A stretch of DNA of 64,000 nucleotides, from positions 1,364,001-1,428,000 of the forward strand of contig NC_021741.1 of the NCBI RefSeq assembly GCF_000422085.1, written 5' to 3'. The stretch's first letter is position 1. Each line of letters starts with the position of its first letter. The notes under the pieces are model-generated. The model was not told the DNA's origin. It was given only the letters and a program-made list of their open reading frames with translations, and ran no database searches. This document shows positions 1-8,694 of this stretch, one piece after another. Source of the DNA: Serratia liquefaciens ATCC 27592. GTDB lineage: Bacteria > Pseudomonadota > Gammaproteobacteria > Enterobacterales > Enterobacteriaceae. Made by a program: the position numbers and the translations under genes.

Positions 1-409
1 AAGCATCTTCGCGGCCCTGCAGCCCAACCAGTGCGACCAGCTCCGCCACTCGCGGTTTAATCTGTGCTTTGGGCACGCCGGCGATTTGCATGGAAAAAGC
101 AATGTTCTGACTGACGGTGCGTGACCACAGCAGGTTGAAGTGTTGGAACACCATGCTGATTTTCAACCGCGCCTGGCGCAAGGCGTTGCCTTCGGCTCCG
201 GCGATATCGAAACCTTCAACCTGAATGCTGCCGCTGCTGGGCGTTTCCAGCCCGTTCAGCAAGCGGATCAGCGTGCTTTTACCGGCGCCGCTGTAGCCGA
301 TGATGCCGTAGATTTGCCCGGCCTCGACCGTCAGGTTGACGTCATCCACTGCGACAACGCGGCCCTGTGCGCTGTCAAAAGTTTTGCAAACGTTCGAAAG
401 AACGATCAT
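1..409 (-). CDS. Methionine-type ABC transporter ATPase (N-terminal part, cut by window edge)
   Basis: Reading leftward from ATG at 409, the first 136 residues of an ABC ATPase are present and the gene runs off the window start. Walker A is GYSGAGKS (residues 38-45) and the Q-loop glutamine is Q89 in MVFQHFNLL. The segments GQIYGIIG and FQHFNLLWSRTV closely resemble MetN, the ATPase of the D-/L-methionine importer MetNIQ, so an inner-membrane-associated amino-acid importer is likely. I see no MetJ-box repeats (AGACGTCT-like) in the 250 bp upstream, so this may be a paralogue serving another substrate rather than the housekeeping methionine system. Downstream genes lie outside the window, so the partner permease and binding protein cannot be checked. 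Confidence 0.85.
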   Translation of the reverse strand, partial: MIVLSNVCKTFDSAQGRVVAVDDVNLTVEAGQIYGIIGYSGAGKSTLIRLLNGLETPSSGSIQVEGFDIAGAEGNALRQARLKISMVFQHFNLLWSRTVSQNIAFSMQIAGVPKAQIKPRVAELVALVGLQGREDA

Positions 410-660
410 AGAGAAGCGAATCCTTATTTAATACATCACAGAATTCCGTCCGGAGCGCGTCACGCCGGAAAGGTATCGGCTTCTTGGGATAAGGGCAGAC
501 GGAACCTCTGTTGCTGGTGAATACGGGCCAATCCTACCGGGGGTTTATAGTGACAGGAAGAATGTAAATTCTATTAGTTATTCTGATTTGGTATATCAAG
601 TGATGAGCGGAAGTGATGGTAAAACGACGGCCAGGGCAGACCATGGCCGAGGGGTTGGCG

Positions 661-1104
661 TTAGCGTTTGGCGAGCTTCATGTGCAGCAGCGGGAAAGGG
701 TTGCCCTGGCCGTCGAGCGCGGAACGCCCGGTGATTTCAAACCCGTAGTGGCGATAAAAACCGCTGGCCTGCGGGTTCTGTTCATTAACGTCCAGCTGCA
801 ACTCGTTATGCAAGGTTTCCGCATGCTCCAGCAGTGCCTTGCCGACGCCCTTGCCGCGCTGATCCTGATCGATAAACAGCATTTCCACTTTGTTGCCGCT
901 CAGTCCGATAAAACCGCAGGGCTGGCCGGTGCCGTCCACGGCAACCCAAACGTTGACCGCAGGCAGGTAATCGTTCAGCACCAACGGATAGAGCTTGGCG
1001 ATGTCTTCTTCGGTAAGAAAATGGTGGGTAGCGCGTACCGAACGCTGCCAAATCTCCACCAGTTGCGCATTGTCTTCTGCCGCGCGAGCTCGGATAGTGA
1101 ACAT
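661..1104 (-). CDS. yjaB: GNAT-family N-acetyltransferase, YjaB-like
   Basis: 147-residue GNAT enzyme predicted to transfer acetyl from acetyl-CoA to an amine or lysine. The CoA-binding pyrophosphate loop QRGKGVGK is at residues 82-89. The N-terminal IWQRSVRATHHFL and the C-terminal NEQNPQASGFYRHYGF and GRSALDGQGNPFPLL resemble E. coli YjaB as I recall it. Start ATG at 1104 is preferred over an in-frame ATG at 1128 because GGGAG sits at normal distance upstream of it. It is a single gene, convergent with nothing, directly followed upstream by the LysR gene. The physiological substrate is not evident from sequence. Confidence 0.85.
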   Translation of the reverse strand: MFTIRARAAEDNAQLVEIWQRSVRATHHFLTEEDIAKLYPLVLNDYLPAVNVWVAVDGTGQPCGFIGLSGNKVEMLFIDQDQRGKGVGKALLEHAETLHNELQLDVNEQNPQASGFYRHYGFEITGRSALDGQGNPFPLLHMKLAKR

Positions 1105-1133
1105 GGTAACTCCCGTATTTGGACTCATTTATT

Positions 1134-2024
1134 TTAAACCCGGCCCCACAGTCTGGCTACGGTCAGGGCGATAAAGGCTTCCAGCTTGGCGGATTGCCGC
1201 CTTTCGGGCAGATAGACCAGGTGCATCGGGCGCGGCAGTGGTGAATACTCCGGCAGTACCCGGACCAATCTGCCGGCGGCGATATCTTCATCCAGCAGCA
1301 GAGTGGCATGCAGCGCGATGCCAAAATCCGCCAATGCCGCCCGGCGTACCCCTTCACCGGAGTCCATTCTCAATCGAGGCCTGACCGGTACGCTGATCTC
1401 TCCCGGCGGCCCCAACAGCCGCCAAAAGTGGTTGCCATCCCACTGGCTGAAACCAAAGCAGCAGTGTGCGCTGAGCTGCTCCGGCCGTGTGGGTTCACCG
1501 TGCTGTGCCAGATAATCCGGCGAGGCAGCCAGCGTCATGCGGTAATCGGGCAGGGCGCGCGCCACCAGGCCGTCGTCCGCCACCGGCCCGATGCGAAACG
1601 CGGCCTCGTAGCCTTCTTCGATCAAATCCACTTTGCGATCCGACAGCACCACTTCCGCTTCCACCTCCGGGTGCCGTTGCAGGAACTCGGTCAGTATCGG
1701 TGTCAGAACGCGGTTGCCGAAGGTGACCGGCGCGCTGATGCGCAACAGCCCGCTGGGGGAGCTTAACAGCGCCCGCGCACTGGCTTCGGCCGCGTCGGCA
1801 TCGGCCAGCAGTCGGCGGCAGCGTTCGTAAAACACCCGACCGGCCTCGGTCAGCCCCTGACGGCGGGTAGTACGATTAAGCAGCGGCGCATTCAACCGTT
1901 GTTCCAGAGCGCGAATGTGTTTGCCAACCATGGTCGGTGAAATAGCCATCTCTTCGGCGGCGGCGACGAAGCTGCCTTTTTCCACCACCCGTACAAACAC
2001 CGCCATGCTGGTTAATCGATCCAT
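1134..2024 (-). CDS. LysR-family transcriptional regulator
   Basis: 296 residues with an N-terminal winged HTH (about 1-60, MDRLTSMAVFVRVVEKGSF) and a LysR substrate-binding domain. The stretch RISAPVTFGNRVLTPIL followed by SDRKVDLIEEGYEAAFRIG places it in the large AaeR/PgrR-like clade of LysR proteins, whose ligands are diverse. It is divergent from the quinone oxidoreductase gene that starts at 2145, with 120 bp between them. The usual arrangement would make that oxidoreductase its target. A symmetric CGATA-N7-TATCG element lies in the gap. Effector unknown. Confidence 0.9.
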   Translation of the reverse strand: MDRLTSMAVFVRVVEKGSFVAAAEEMAISPTMVGKHIRALEQRLNAPLLNRTTRRQGLTEAGRVFYERCRRLLADADAAEASARALLSSPSGLLRISAPVTFGNRVLTPILTEFLQRHPEVEAEVVLSDRKVDLIEEGYEAAFRIGPVADDGLVARALPDYRMTLAASPDYLAQHGEPTRPEQLSAHCCFGFSQWDGNHFWRLLGPPGEISVPVRPRLRMDSGEGVRRAALADFGIALHATLLLDEDIAAGRLVRVLPEYSPLPRPMHLVYLPERRQSAKLEAFIALTVARLWGRV

Positions 2025-2085
2025 TATAAACCCCTGGTGTTTTCTGAATGCTTTTTAGGCCACTGTTGCCGAGTATAGCGCTTTG

Positions 2086-2102
2086 CGATAATCAATCTAT
2101 CG
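2086..2102. promoter_or_regulatory. Candidate LysR operator in divergent LysR/oxidoreductase gap
   Basis: Perfect inverted repeat CGATA-N7-TATCG (17 bp) between the divergently transcribed LysR gene (start 2024) and the oxidoreductase (start 2145). Size and symmetry fit a LysR recognition site, but this is inference from position only. Confidence 0.4.
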
Positions 2103-2144
2103 ACCGTCAGTGTGTTATTGGCGGAAATTTTCCGGAGTGGCGAT

Positions 2145-3125
2145 ATGCAGGCATTAGCGTTTGAACAATTTGGCGGGCCGGACGTGCTCGAATACCTTGA
2201 GCTGCCGACGCCGGCGGTACCTGCGGGTGCGGTACAGGTACGCATGGGTGCCGCCGGGCTGAATTTTGCCGATATCTATCGCCGTAAGGGCAATTACGTG
2301 CTGCACGGCAATCCCCCTCATATTGGCGGTTACGAAGGGGTCGGCACCATCATTGCCTTGGGTGAGGGCGTTCAGGGGTGGCAACTCGGAGAGCGGATTG
2401 GTTTTGCTGACGTACCTTTTTGTCATGCCACTCGCATCAATGTGCCGGTGGAGCACGCGCTGCGTCTGCCACAGGCATTGAGCGACGTTGAAGCCGCCTC
2501 TATTTTGCTGCAGGGGCTGACGGCGCAGTACCTGATCAATGACAGTGTTCAGGTCAAGGCGGGCGATCGCGCCCTGGTGCATGCCGCCGCCGGCGGTGTC
2601 GGACAGATCCTTACCCGGATGCTGGTGGCGCGTGGCGCGCAGGTTTACGCCGTTGTCTCTTCGGCGCATAAACAGCAGATTGCGTTAAACAACGGCGCGG
2701 CGGCGGCCTTCACTTATCAGCAGGATTGGGTCACGCAGATTGCCGCTCTGACCGACGGCGGCGTTGAGTACGGTTTTGACTCCGTGGGCATCACCCTGCA
2801 ACAAAGCATCGACGCGCTGCGCCCCGGCGGTCGAGTGGTCACCTTCGGCATGGCCGGGGGTGAGGCACCGGCGATCTCTGCCTATCAGCTGATGATGGAT
2901 TCCAAAGGCGTAGTGGGGGGCGATCTCTGGACTTACCTCAATAGCGCAGAGGCGCGACGTACGCGGGCCGAGCGTCTGTTCAGCAGTTGGCAGAATGGCG
3001 AGTTTGCTATCCCGCACATCGAAACCTTCCCGCTCAAAGAGGGGGCGTCGGCGCACCGTCGCCTGGAAGATCGCAGCTTTGCCGGCAAAATTGTGCTGCT
3101 CAACGATAGCGACCCGCGGAGTTAA
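2145..3125 (+). CDS. Quinone oxidoreductase / zinc-less medium-chain dehydrogenase
   Basis: 326-residue medium-chain dehydrogenase/reductase of the QOR type, predicted NADPH-dependent quinone or enone reductase in the cytosol. The N-terminal GroES-like fold begins MQALAFEQFGGPDVLEYLEL. The nucleotide-binding motif is HAAAGGVGQ in the Rossmann half. Cysteine and histidine ligands for catalytic zinc are not apparent, as expected for QOR enzymes. ATG 2145 is chosen over an upstream in-frame GTG because GGAG lies 8 bases before it. Divergent from a LysR gene that probably controls it. Substrate unknown. Confidence 0.88.
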   Translation: MQALAFEQFGGPDVLEYLELPTPAVPAGAVQVRMGAAGLNFADIYRRKGNYVLHGNPPHIGGYEGVGTIIALGEGVQGWQLGERIGFADVPFCHATRINVPVEHALRLPQALSDVEAASILLQGLTAQYLINDSVQVKAGDRALVHAAAGGVGQILTRMLVARGAQVYAVVSSAHKQQIALNNGAAAAFTYQQDWVTQIAALTDGGVEYGFDSVGITLQQSIDALRPGGRVVTFGMAGGEAPAISAYQLMMDSKGVVGGDLWTYLNSAEARRTRAERLFSSWQNGEFAIPHIETFPLKEGASAHRRLEDRSFAGKIVLLNDSDPRS

Positions 3126-3183
3126 AAGCCGTATTTCGCTTCATGTTACACTGGCCGCCAGAAGCTAAACGGGGCCAGTCAGG

Positions 3184-4056
3184 ATGGAAGTGATACGCGC
3201 AGCGATAGAAAAACAGGTCATCAGCCTGACCGGGCTGGCGCTCGGCGACATTGATTTTGAAAATCCGCCGGGGGATCCGGGCCTGTTCGGCCCGCAGTCG
3301 GTTATCTGGCAGGTGCACAACGATTTTACCTCGATGCTGTGCGGGGGCGTCAGCGCCTTGCTGATGCAGATGCTGCACCCGCTGGCGTTGGCGGGAGTGT
3401 GGGATCATTCCAACTTTCGTGAGGATATGCTCGGCCGCCTGCGCCGTACCAGCCAGTTTGTCTCCGTCACCACTTTTGGCCCCACCGCCGAAGCCGAACG
3501 CCTGATTGCCAAAGTCAAAGCTATTCACCTGCGGGTCAACGGCGTCAGCAGTGACGGCAGGCCTTACGCCGCCAGCGATCCTGAGTTGCTTACCTGGGTG
3601 CACGTGGTGGAAAGCAGCCGTTTTTTGGCCAGCCATTTACGCTACCGCAACCCGTCTCTTCCCCGTGAAAAGCAGGACCAATATTACCGTGAGGCTGCAC
3701 GCGTAGCCGCAGCCTTGGGGGCGGAAGAAATCCCAACCTCCTGCACGGCGGTAGAGGAGTATCTGCAACGGATGCGTCCGCAATTGGTGTGCGATGAACG
3801 CACGCGGGAAGTTGCGCGTATTCTGCTGGCCGCGCCGGCCCCCAGCGCATTGGCCCGGCCTTTTGGCGCTTTGGTGATGCAGGCGGGTATCGACCTGTTG
3901 CCAGACTGGGCGCAACAACAGTTTGATTTTCATCCCGGAAACTTACGCCGCCGCCTGGTGCGCACCGGTGCAGGGGGCGTCGGTAAAGTGCTGCGCGCCT
4001 CAATGCGTAATGGTTCATATCAGCGCGCGCTGCGCCGAATTAACCGACAGGCCTGA
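3184..4056 (+). CDS. MpaB/rubber-oxygenase family protein (DUF2236)
   Basis: 290 residues. The segment around residues 55-80 (LLMQMLHPLALAGVWDHSNF) and the following LRRTSQFVSVTTFG, together with YAASDPELLTWVHVVE, match the DUF2236 domain shared by fungal MpaB and bacterial latex-clearing oxygenases. Family members bind b-type haem through histidine, and several H residues (HPLA, WDHS, WVHV) are present. The bacterial cytosolic members have no assigned substrate. No signal peptide or membrane segment is apparent. It follows the oxidoreductase by 58 bp on the same strand and may be co-transcribed. Confidence 0.75.
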   Translation: MEVIRAAIEKQVISLTGLALGDIDFENPPGDPGLFGPQSVIWQVHNDFTSMLCGGVSALLMQMLHPLALAGVWDHSNFREDMLGRLRRTSQFVSVTTFGPTAEAERLIAKVKAIHLRVNGVSSDGRPYAASDPELLTWVHVVESSRFLASHLRYRNPSLPREKQDQYYREAARVAAALGAEEIPTSCTAVEEYLQRMRPQLVCDERTREVARILLAAPAPSALARPFGALVMQAGIDLLPDWAQQQFDFHPGNLRRRLVRTGAGGVGKVLRASMRNGSYQRALRRINRQA

Positions 4057-4220
4057 ATCGGCGCAGACTATAATTCTTACCAATAACCCGATGTTTCGGG
4101 GCACTTTTGAGACTTTTACGGGTGATCCGAGCGGTAATGCGCTTTACACTGGATAAAAGCCAATTTCCATTTTATTTAGCGTGCAGCATTATTCTGCGCC
4201 TTGAGCCTATTTGAGGTTAT

Positions 4221-5324
4221 ATGAACGAGTCACACGTACTTGCTGAAGTCAGTAATGAGAACCAGACGCTGGTCGCGGTGGTTCAGCAAGATCACCGGGC
4301 TGCTTATTTTTATATTTACCCTTCAGAAGAAAATAGCGAACGTTTTCAGGTGCGCGCTTGCTGGCTGCGTAACCTGGCCGCTGCGCCGCAGCAGGAAGAC
4401 AGCGCGGCACTGGCGCTGGGGCAGCCACCGATGCTGGCGGCCGAGTTTTGCCGCAATCTGGAAGGGGAAGCGCCGCTGAACCCGGAAGGGCTGACGGTGG
4501 TTTGGACCGAGAGCGACGACGGCGCGGCACTGTGGTATTACGGCCAATTGCTGGCGGTGATCCCCGGCTGGAGCCTGTATATCGACCATTCGGTATGTTA
4601 TTCCGCCAGCTGCATTAAAGAGAGCCCGCTGGCTTATCCGCTAGGCTCCGCTTCCACCAATACCCAGTATGCACTGGCGGAAAGTACCCGTCAGTTCTGG
4701 CGCAGTTGGCAGCGGGAGGAAGGGAATCCCTGGCCCAAGATGCAGAGCGATTATCAGGCGCATTACGAGCAGCATTTTGGCCCCTCGGTGAAATACTACG
4801 CCATCGATCAGGGCAAGTGGCCGCCGATGGCGATCACTCAGCATGAACGCGACGGCATCTACTATTTCCTTACCCTGGGCGTCAGCATCCGGCCGATGCC
4901 GTGGGTAGAGATCCTGTTTAACGACGACGCCTCCCGCTATCGCCGTATGGAAATGGGTATCGCCATCGACGGTCAATACATGACCGAGGAAAATGCGATA
5001 CAGATGGCCAGCGCGTTGGCCGGTTTCGCCCACGTGCCTTGGTCAAAAATCACCTGGTTTGGCGAAGGGCATACCCTGGAGTCCGAAGTGGCGCCTCAGG
5101 GCTATGAGGGCTACGTGCTGTCTTCCTCCTTTTATCCGTATCACGAGCATCTGAGCTTGCCGAAACAGTATGGCGATCCGGTCAATATTTTCTGGGCCAG
5201 CCCAGTATTTGAAGCCGAGCGTCTGCTGGCGCATGCGACGCCGAATGGGGGTCATGAGTTGGTTAACAAACTGCGTGAGCAGGGCGTTGACCATATCTTC
5301 CGTCCGCGTCAGCCGGTATGCTGA
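4221..5324 (+). CDS. Suppressor-of-fused (SUFU) domain protein
   Basis: 367 residues, soluble, no signal peptide. The C-terminal half (from about residue 175: KYYAIDQGKWPPMAITQHER ... GVSIRPMPWVEILFN ... DPVNIFWASPVFEAERLLA) resembles bacterial SUFU-fold proteins. Such proteins are often immunity proteins of polymorphic toxin systems, but no toxin gene is adjacent. The N-terminal 170 residues are not recognised. Start ATG 4221 has GAGG upstream. Assignment rests on recall of conserved phrases and is moderate. Confidence 0.55.
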   Translation: MNESHVLAEVSNENQTLVAVVQQDHRAAYFYIYPSEENSERFQVRACWLRNLAAAPQQEDSAALALGQPPMLAAEFCRNLEGEAPLNPEGLTVVWTESDDGAALWYYGQLLAVIPGWSLYIDHSVCYSASCIKESPLAYPLGSASTNTQYALAESTRQFWRSWQREEGNPWPKMQSDYQAHYEQHFGPSVKYYAIDQGKWPPMAITQHERDGIYYFLTLGVSIRPMPWVEILFNDDASRYRRMEMGIAIDGQYMTEENAIQMASALAGFAHVPWSKITWFGEGHTLESEVAPQGYEGYVLSSSFYPYHEHLSLPKQYGDPVNIFWASPVFEAERLLAHATPNGGHELVNKLREQGVDHIFRPRQPVC

Positions 5325-5351
5325 GACGGAATTTATTCTCTGGAGCCAATC

Positions 5352-5879
5352 ATGAAGTCAGCGCTGTTGGTTATTGATGTGCAGAAAGGGTTGTTTACAC
5401 CGCCGCCGGCGGATGCCGAAGCGACGATCGATCGCATTAACACCCTGAGCGCCGCTGCCCGTCAGGCTGGCGTGCCGGTGATTTTCATTCAACATCAAAC
5501 GCAGCATGATGAGTTGGCGCACGGCAGTGACGCCTGGCAACTTGATCCCGGTTTGCAGGTAAAGGCCGGCGATCATCGGGTAGAGAAAACCACGCCGGAC
5601 TCATTCCTGCGTACCGGATTGGGGCCGCTGTTAATTGCGAACGGTATCTCGCATCTGGTGGTTTGCGGCTATTCCACCGAATTTTGCGTGGATACCACCA
5701 CTCGCCGCGCCGCCGCGCTGGGTTACCCGGTGACGCTGGCGGCCGATGCGCATACCAGCCATGACAAAGCGCATGCCTCCGGCCTGCAGATCCGCGCCCA
5801 TCACAACGCCACACTGTCGAATATCGAAAGCTTTGGTGTCCTGATCGACGCACTGCCAACGGCAGAAATTCGTTTCTGA
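5352..5879 (+). CDS. Isochorismatase-family cysteine hydrolase
   Basis: 175-residue alpha/beta hydrolase of the isochorismatase superfamily. The catalytic triad can be placed as D9 (VIDVQ), K79 (VEKTTPDSF) and C112 (STEFCVDTT), all at canonical positions. This group includes nicotinamidase-like and ureidoacrylate amidohydrolase-like enzymes, and the substrate cannot be assigned. GGAG precedes ATG 5352. It lies 27 bp after the SUFU-domain gene on the same strand and before a terminator that serves the opposite strand. Confidence 0.88.
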   Translation: MKSALLVIDVQKGLFTPPPADAEATIDRINTLSAAARQAGVPVIFIQHQTQHDELAHGSDAWQLDPGLQVKAGDHRVEKTTPDSFLRTGLGPLLIANGISHLVVCGYSTEFCVDTTTRRAAALGYPVTLAADAHTSHDKAHASGLQIRAHHNATLSNIESFGVLIDALPTAEIRF

Positions 5880-5887
5880 CGGCCAGA

Positions 5888-5912
5888 TAAAAAAGCCCGG
5901 AGCGATCCGGGC
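5888..5912 (-). terminator. Rho-independent terminator of the SDR/3-HIBADH-like operon
   Basis: On the minus strand: GCCCGGA, loop TCGC, TCCGGGC, followed immediately by a T run. It lies 10 bp past the stop codon of the dehydrogenase gene at 5922. Confidence 0.85.
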
Positions 5913-5921
5913 CTATCAGGA

Positions 5922-6797
5922 TTACTTCAATCCGGCTCTGCGTGCCGCCACTTTGGCCAATGCCGACCAATCCAAATCTGCGTCGCCTTGCGCCACCGCG
6001 TCGAGGAAGTTGTCCTTTAGCACGCTGGCGAACGGCATTGGCGTGTGGCTGTTGGCACCGGCCTCTAGCGCCAGGCCGACGTCTTTCATCCCCAGGCTTA
6101 ATTTAAAACCCGCAGGTTCAAACTTTTCTTCGGCGATCAACCCTCCATAACCCTTGTAAGCCGGAGAGGCAAACAGGGTACTGGTGAGCATGTGCAGATA
6201 ATCCGCGCCGGAAACGCCGTAGTTGCGCACCAGAGCACTGCCTTCCGCCATCGCCTCAATGGCGCTGGCCAACGTGAAATTGGCGGCGATTTTAACGATG
6301 TTGGCCTGCTCGGGCTGATCGCCAAAATGCCAGGTCTGCTGGCCGAGCACCTCAAACAGCGGCTGCACTTTGGCGAGCAACAGCGGATCGCCCGCCGCCA
6401 GAATATTCAGCTTGCCGGCTGCGGCTACGTCCACCCGCCCCAACACCGGTGCGGCGATATAACCGACGTTGCGCTCCGCGTGCAGCAACGCCAGCCGTTT
6501 GGCCAACGCCACCGAGACCGTCGCCATATTGATGTGAATCGCTCCCGCCCGCAGCTGTTGCAGCAGCCCGCTTTCCACCACTACCTGCTCGGTGGCGGCA
6601 TCGTTGGCCAGCATGGTGATCAGTACGTCCACCTCCGCCAGTTCTTCCGGCTGCCGAGCCTGCACGGCCCCGGCGCTCACCAAAGGCTGTGCTGCCTGGG
6701 GCGAACGGTTCCATACCTTTACCCCATAGCCAGCCTGCAACAGGTTGGCGGCCATCGCGCTGCCCATACCGCCCAGGCCGGCAAATCCGATCTTCAT
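5922..6797 (-). CDS. 3-hydroxyisobutyrate dehydrogenase-family NAD(P)-dependent oxidoreductase
   Basis: 291-residue beta-hydroxyacid dehydrogenase. The dinucleotide-binding loop is GLGGMG (residues 7-12) and the conserved catalytic lysine is K169 in NIVKIAANF. Family members oxidise beta-hydroxyacids or reduce small aldehydes and imines, and the exact substrate is not visible. It is the second gene of a likely two-gene minus-strand operon with the SDR gene ending at 6879 (81 bp gap). A terminator follows at once. The LysR gene at 7755 is the probable regulator. Confidence 0.88.
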   Translation of the reverse strand: MKIGFAGLGGMGSAMAANLLQAGYGVKVWNRSPQAAQPLVSAGAVQARQPEELAEVDVLITMLANDAATEQVVVESGLLQQLRAGAIHINMATVSVALAKRLALLHAERNVGYIAAPVLGRVDVAAAGKLNILAAGDPLLLAKVQPLFEVLGQQTWHFGDQPEQANIVKIAANFTLASAIEAMAEGSALVRNYGVSGADYLHMLTSTLFASPAYKGYGGLIAEEKFEPAGFKLSLGMKDVGLALEAGANSHTPMPFASVLKDNFLDAVAQGDADLDWSALAKVAARRAGLK

Positions 6798-6878
6798 ATC
6801 GCGTTCCTTTTCTCAGGTTATCTTCCTTCACCCTAACGCGACGCTCGGAGAACGCAAATGGCGGAATGTAACGCTTTC

Positions 6879-7625
6879 TTAACCGACCCGCGCCCCCCCG
6901 TTAATCGAGGTAACGGTTCCGGTGATGAAAGAGGCCTCTTTCGAAGCCAGCCACAGCGCGGCGCTGGCGATATCCTCTACCCGGCCGGTGCGCCCCATCG
7001 GTGTTTCGGCCGCGATGGCGTCAATGCGATCCTGCGGCAAACCGGTACCGAAAAAGCGAGTATCGGCGATAAAGCCCGGCGCAATGGCGTTGACCGTGAT
7101 GCCTGCTTCGCCCAGTTCGCGTGCCAGGCTGAGGGTAAAACCTTGCACGCCGGCCTTGGCGGCAGAGTAGCCCAGAGCACCGGCGCTGCCGCTGCCGCAT
7201 TGGGCGGCGATCGAACTCAGGTTGATGATGCGACCGCCCGGTTTACGCAGATGCGGCAACATCGCCAACGTAAACAAAAAGGTACTTTTCAGGTTCCCGT
7301 CGATCACCGCGTCCCATTCCTGCTCGGCCTGTGCCAGGGGCGTATCGGCGGCAATCACCCGGGTAAAACCGGCGTTGTTGATCAGCACATCCAAAGTGCC
7401 CAGATCGGCGGCCAACTGGGCGGCCACTTCTTCCACCGCGCCACGTTGGCTCAAGTCAGCCGCATAATGGCGGGTGCCGTGGCCAATTTGCTGCGCCGCC
7501 TGTTGCAGGCGTTGAGGGTTACGCGCCACGATGGCGATGCGGTAATCCTGTTGTGCCAGTTGCTGGGCGATGGCCAGTCCAATACCGCTGGATCCGCCGG
7601 TAATCACCGCTGTACGTTGCGTCAT
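6879..7625 (-). CDS. Short-chain dehydrogenase/reductase
   Basis: 248-residue SDR. Cofactor motif TGGSSGIG is near the N-terminus, the catalytic serine is in NLSSIAAQ, and YxxxK is in GYSAAKAG, so the classic triad is intact. The C-terminal FITGTVTSINGGARVG is typical of 3-oxoacyl-ACP-reductase-like SDRs. Start ATG 7625 is preceded by AGGAGA. A longer in-frame extension to 7754 would consume the whole divergent promoter region and is rejected. First gene of a two-gene unit with the 3-HIBADH-like gene, divergent from a LysR gene. Confidence 0.88.
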   Translation of the reverse strand: MTQRTAVITGGSSGIGLAIAQQLAQQDYRIAIVARNPQRLQQAAQQIGHGTRHYAADLSQRGAVEEVAAQLAADLGTLDVLINNAGFTRVIAADTPLAQAEQEWDAVIDGNLKSTFLFTLAMLPHLRKPGGRIINLSSIAAQCGSGSAGALGYSAAKAGVQGFTLSLARELGEAGITVNAIAPGFIADTRFFGTGLPQDRIDAIAAETPMGRTGRVEDIASAALWLASKEASFITGTVTSINGGARVG

Positions 7626-7685
7626 AGCTGATTCTCCTGTGCCCGTGGTCCACGCCGGAATGGCGCAGCACTTGAGGGTTCGGAA

Positions 7686-7719
7686 AGTATTGGCTTTCGC
7701 TATCGATACATCCAATACT
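7686..7719. promoter_or_regulatory. Candidate LysR binding region, AGTATTGG-N18-CCAATACT
   Basis: Perfect 8-bp inverted arms 18 bp apart in the gap between the SDR gene (start 7625) and the LysR gene (start 7755). The interior contains TATCGATA. Position and symmetry fit LysR control of both genes, by inference. Confidence 0.4.
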
Positions 7720-7754
7720 CTATTTATGCTTCCAAAATACGAAAAAGGTATCAC

Positions 7755-8690
7755 GTGATTGAGCTACGCCAACTGCGGCAATTTGTCGCCGTCGCCGAAG
7801 AGATGAGCTTTCACCGCGCCGCCGAGCGTTTGCACATGGCGCAGCCGCCGTTGACGGCCGCCATCAGAAAGATTGAGCAGGAGCTGGGTGTCCCCTTACT
7901 GGAACGCGGCAACCGGATCACGCGCATCACCGAGGCTGGGCAGGTGTTTCTGATCGAGGCGCGGCGGACCTTGGCGCAGTTTGAGCGCACCCTTGGCAAT
8001 ACCCGACGTGCGGCGCGTGGCCTGACGGAATCGCTGCGGTTGACCTTTGTCGATAGCACGGTGAATGCCCTGCTGCCGGGGATCCTGCGCCAGTTTCGTC
8101 AGGCGCACCCGCAGGCGGAGTTTCATTTGCAGGAGGCCACCACCGCCGAACAGCTGATCGCGCTGCGCGACGATCGCGCCGATATCGGCATGGTGGTCCT
8201 GCCGATAGCGCCACAGGATGAGCTGCAGATTCTGCCTTTTTTACAGGATCGCATGGTGCTGGCGCTGCCGGATCACCACCCTTTGGCGACGCAACGGCAC
8301 GTGACGCTGAGCGATTTGGCCGATCAGCCCTGGGTGCTGTTTCCGGCACATTATGGGCCGGGGATGCACGCGGCGATTTTGCAGGCCTGTGCGGTGGCGG
8401 GGTTCAGCCCGCGTATCGTGCAGGAAGCTCGGCAGATGCAAACCATCGGCGGGCTGGTGGCCGGTGGGGTGGGGATTGCACTGATGCCGGCTCTGTTTGC
8501 GGTACTGAAATCACCCGGCGTGGTGTTCCGCGAACTGAGTGGCGCAGGTAGCCCGGTGCCCTATACGCTGGCGCTGGCGTTACGCACCCCTTCACCGCTG
8601 ATCGAGGCATTTTGTCGTATCGCCGGCGAACAGGCGGCGGCCTGGCAGCGTGCGGTTATTGACAACCGGCGCAGTGGGGGGATACCTTAA
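7755..8690 (+). CDS. LysR-family transcriptional regulator
   Basis: 311 residues starting with GTG. N-terminal HTH MIELRQLRQFVAVAEEMSFHRAAERLHMAQPPLTAAIRKIE is of the BenM/CatM/HcaR type (AQPPLT), a clade that commonly responds to aromatic acids or related carboxylates. The effector-binding domain follows. Divergent from the SDR/3-HIBADH-like operon, so that unit is its likely target. Its last 30 bp contain a TTGACA hexamer that may serve the downstream trpS2 leader. Confidence 0.9.
   Translation: MIELRQLRQFVAVAEEMSFHRAAERLHMAQPPLTAAIRKIEQELGVPLLERGNRITRITEAGQVFLIEARRTLAQFERTLGNTRRAARGLTESLRLTFVDSTVNALLPGILRQFRQAHPQAEFHLQEATTAEQLIALRDDRADIGMVVLPIAPQDELQILPFLQDRMVLALPDHHPLATQRHVTLSDLADQPWVLFPAHYGPGMHAAILQACAVAGFSPRIVQEARQMQTIGGLVAGGVGIALMPALFAVLKSPGVVFRELSGAGSPVPYTLALALRTPSPLIEAFCRIAGEQAAAWQRAVIDNRRSGGIP
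8659..8686 (+). promoter_or_regulatory. Possible promoter of the trpS2 leader
   Basis: TTGACA (8659-8664) and, 16 bp on, GATACC (8681-8686, only 3/6 match to TATAAT). If used, transcription would begin about 8693, right at the leader ATG, making the leader nearly leaderless. The -10 is weak, so a promoter further upstream is also possible. Confidence 0.35.
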
Positions 8691-8694
8691 AAGC

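Noticed and set aside
410..660. Search for MetJ boxes upstream of the MetN-like gene
   Set aside because: No AGACGTCT-like tandem repeats seen, so methionine regulation is not claimed.
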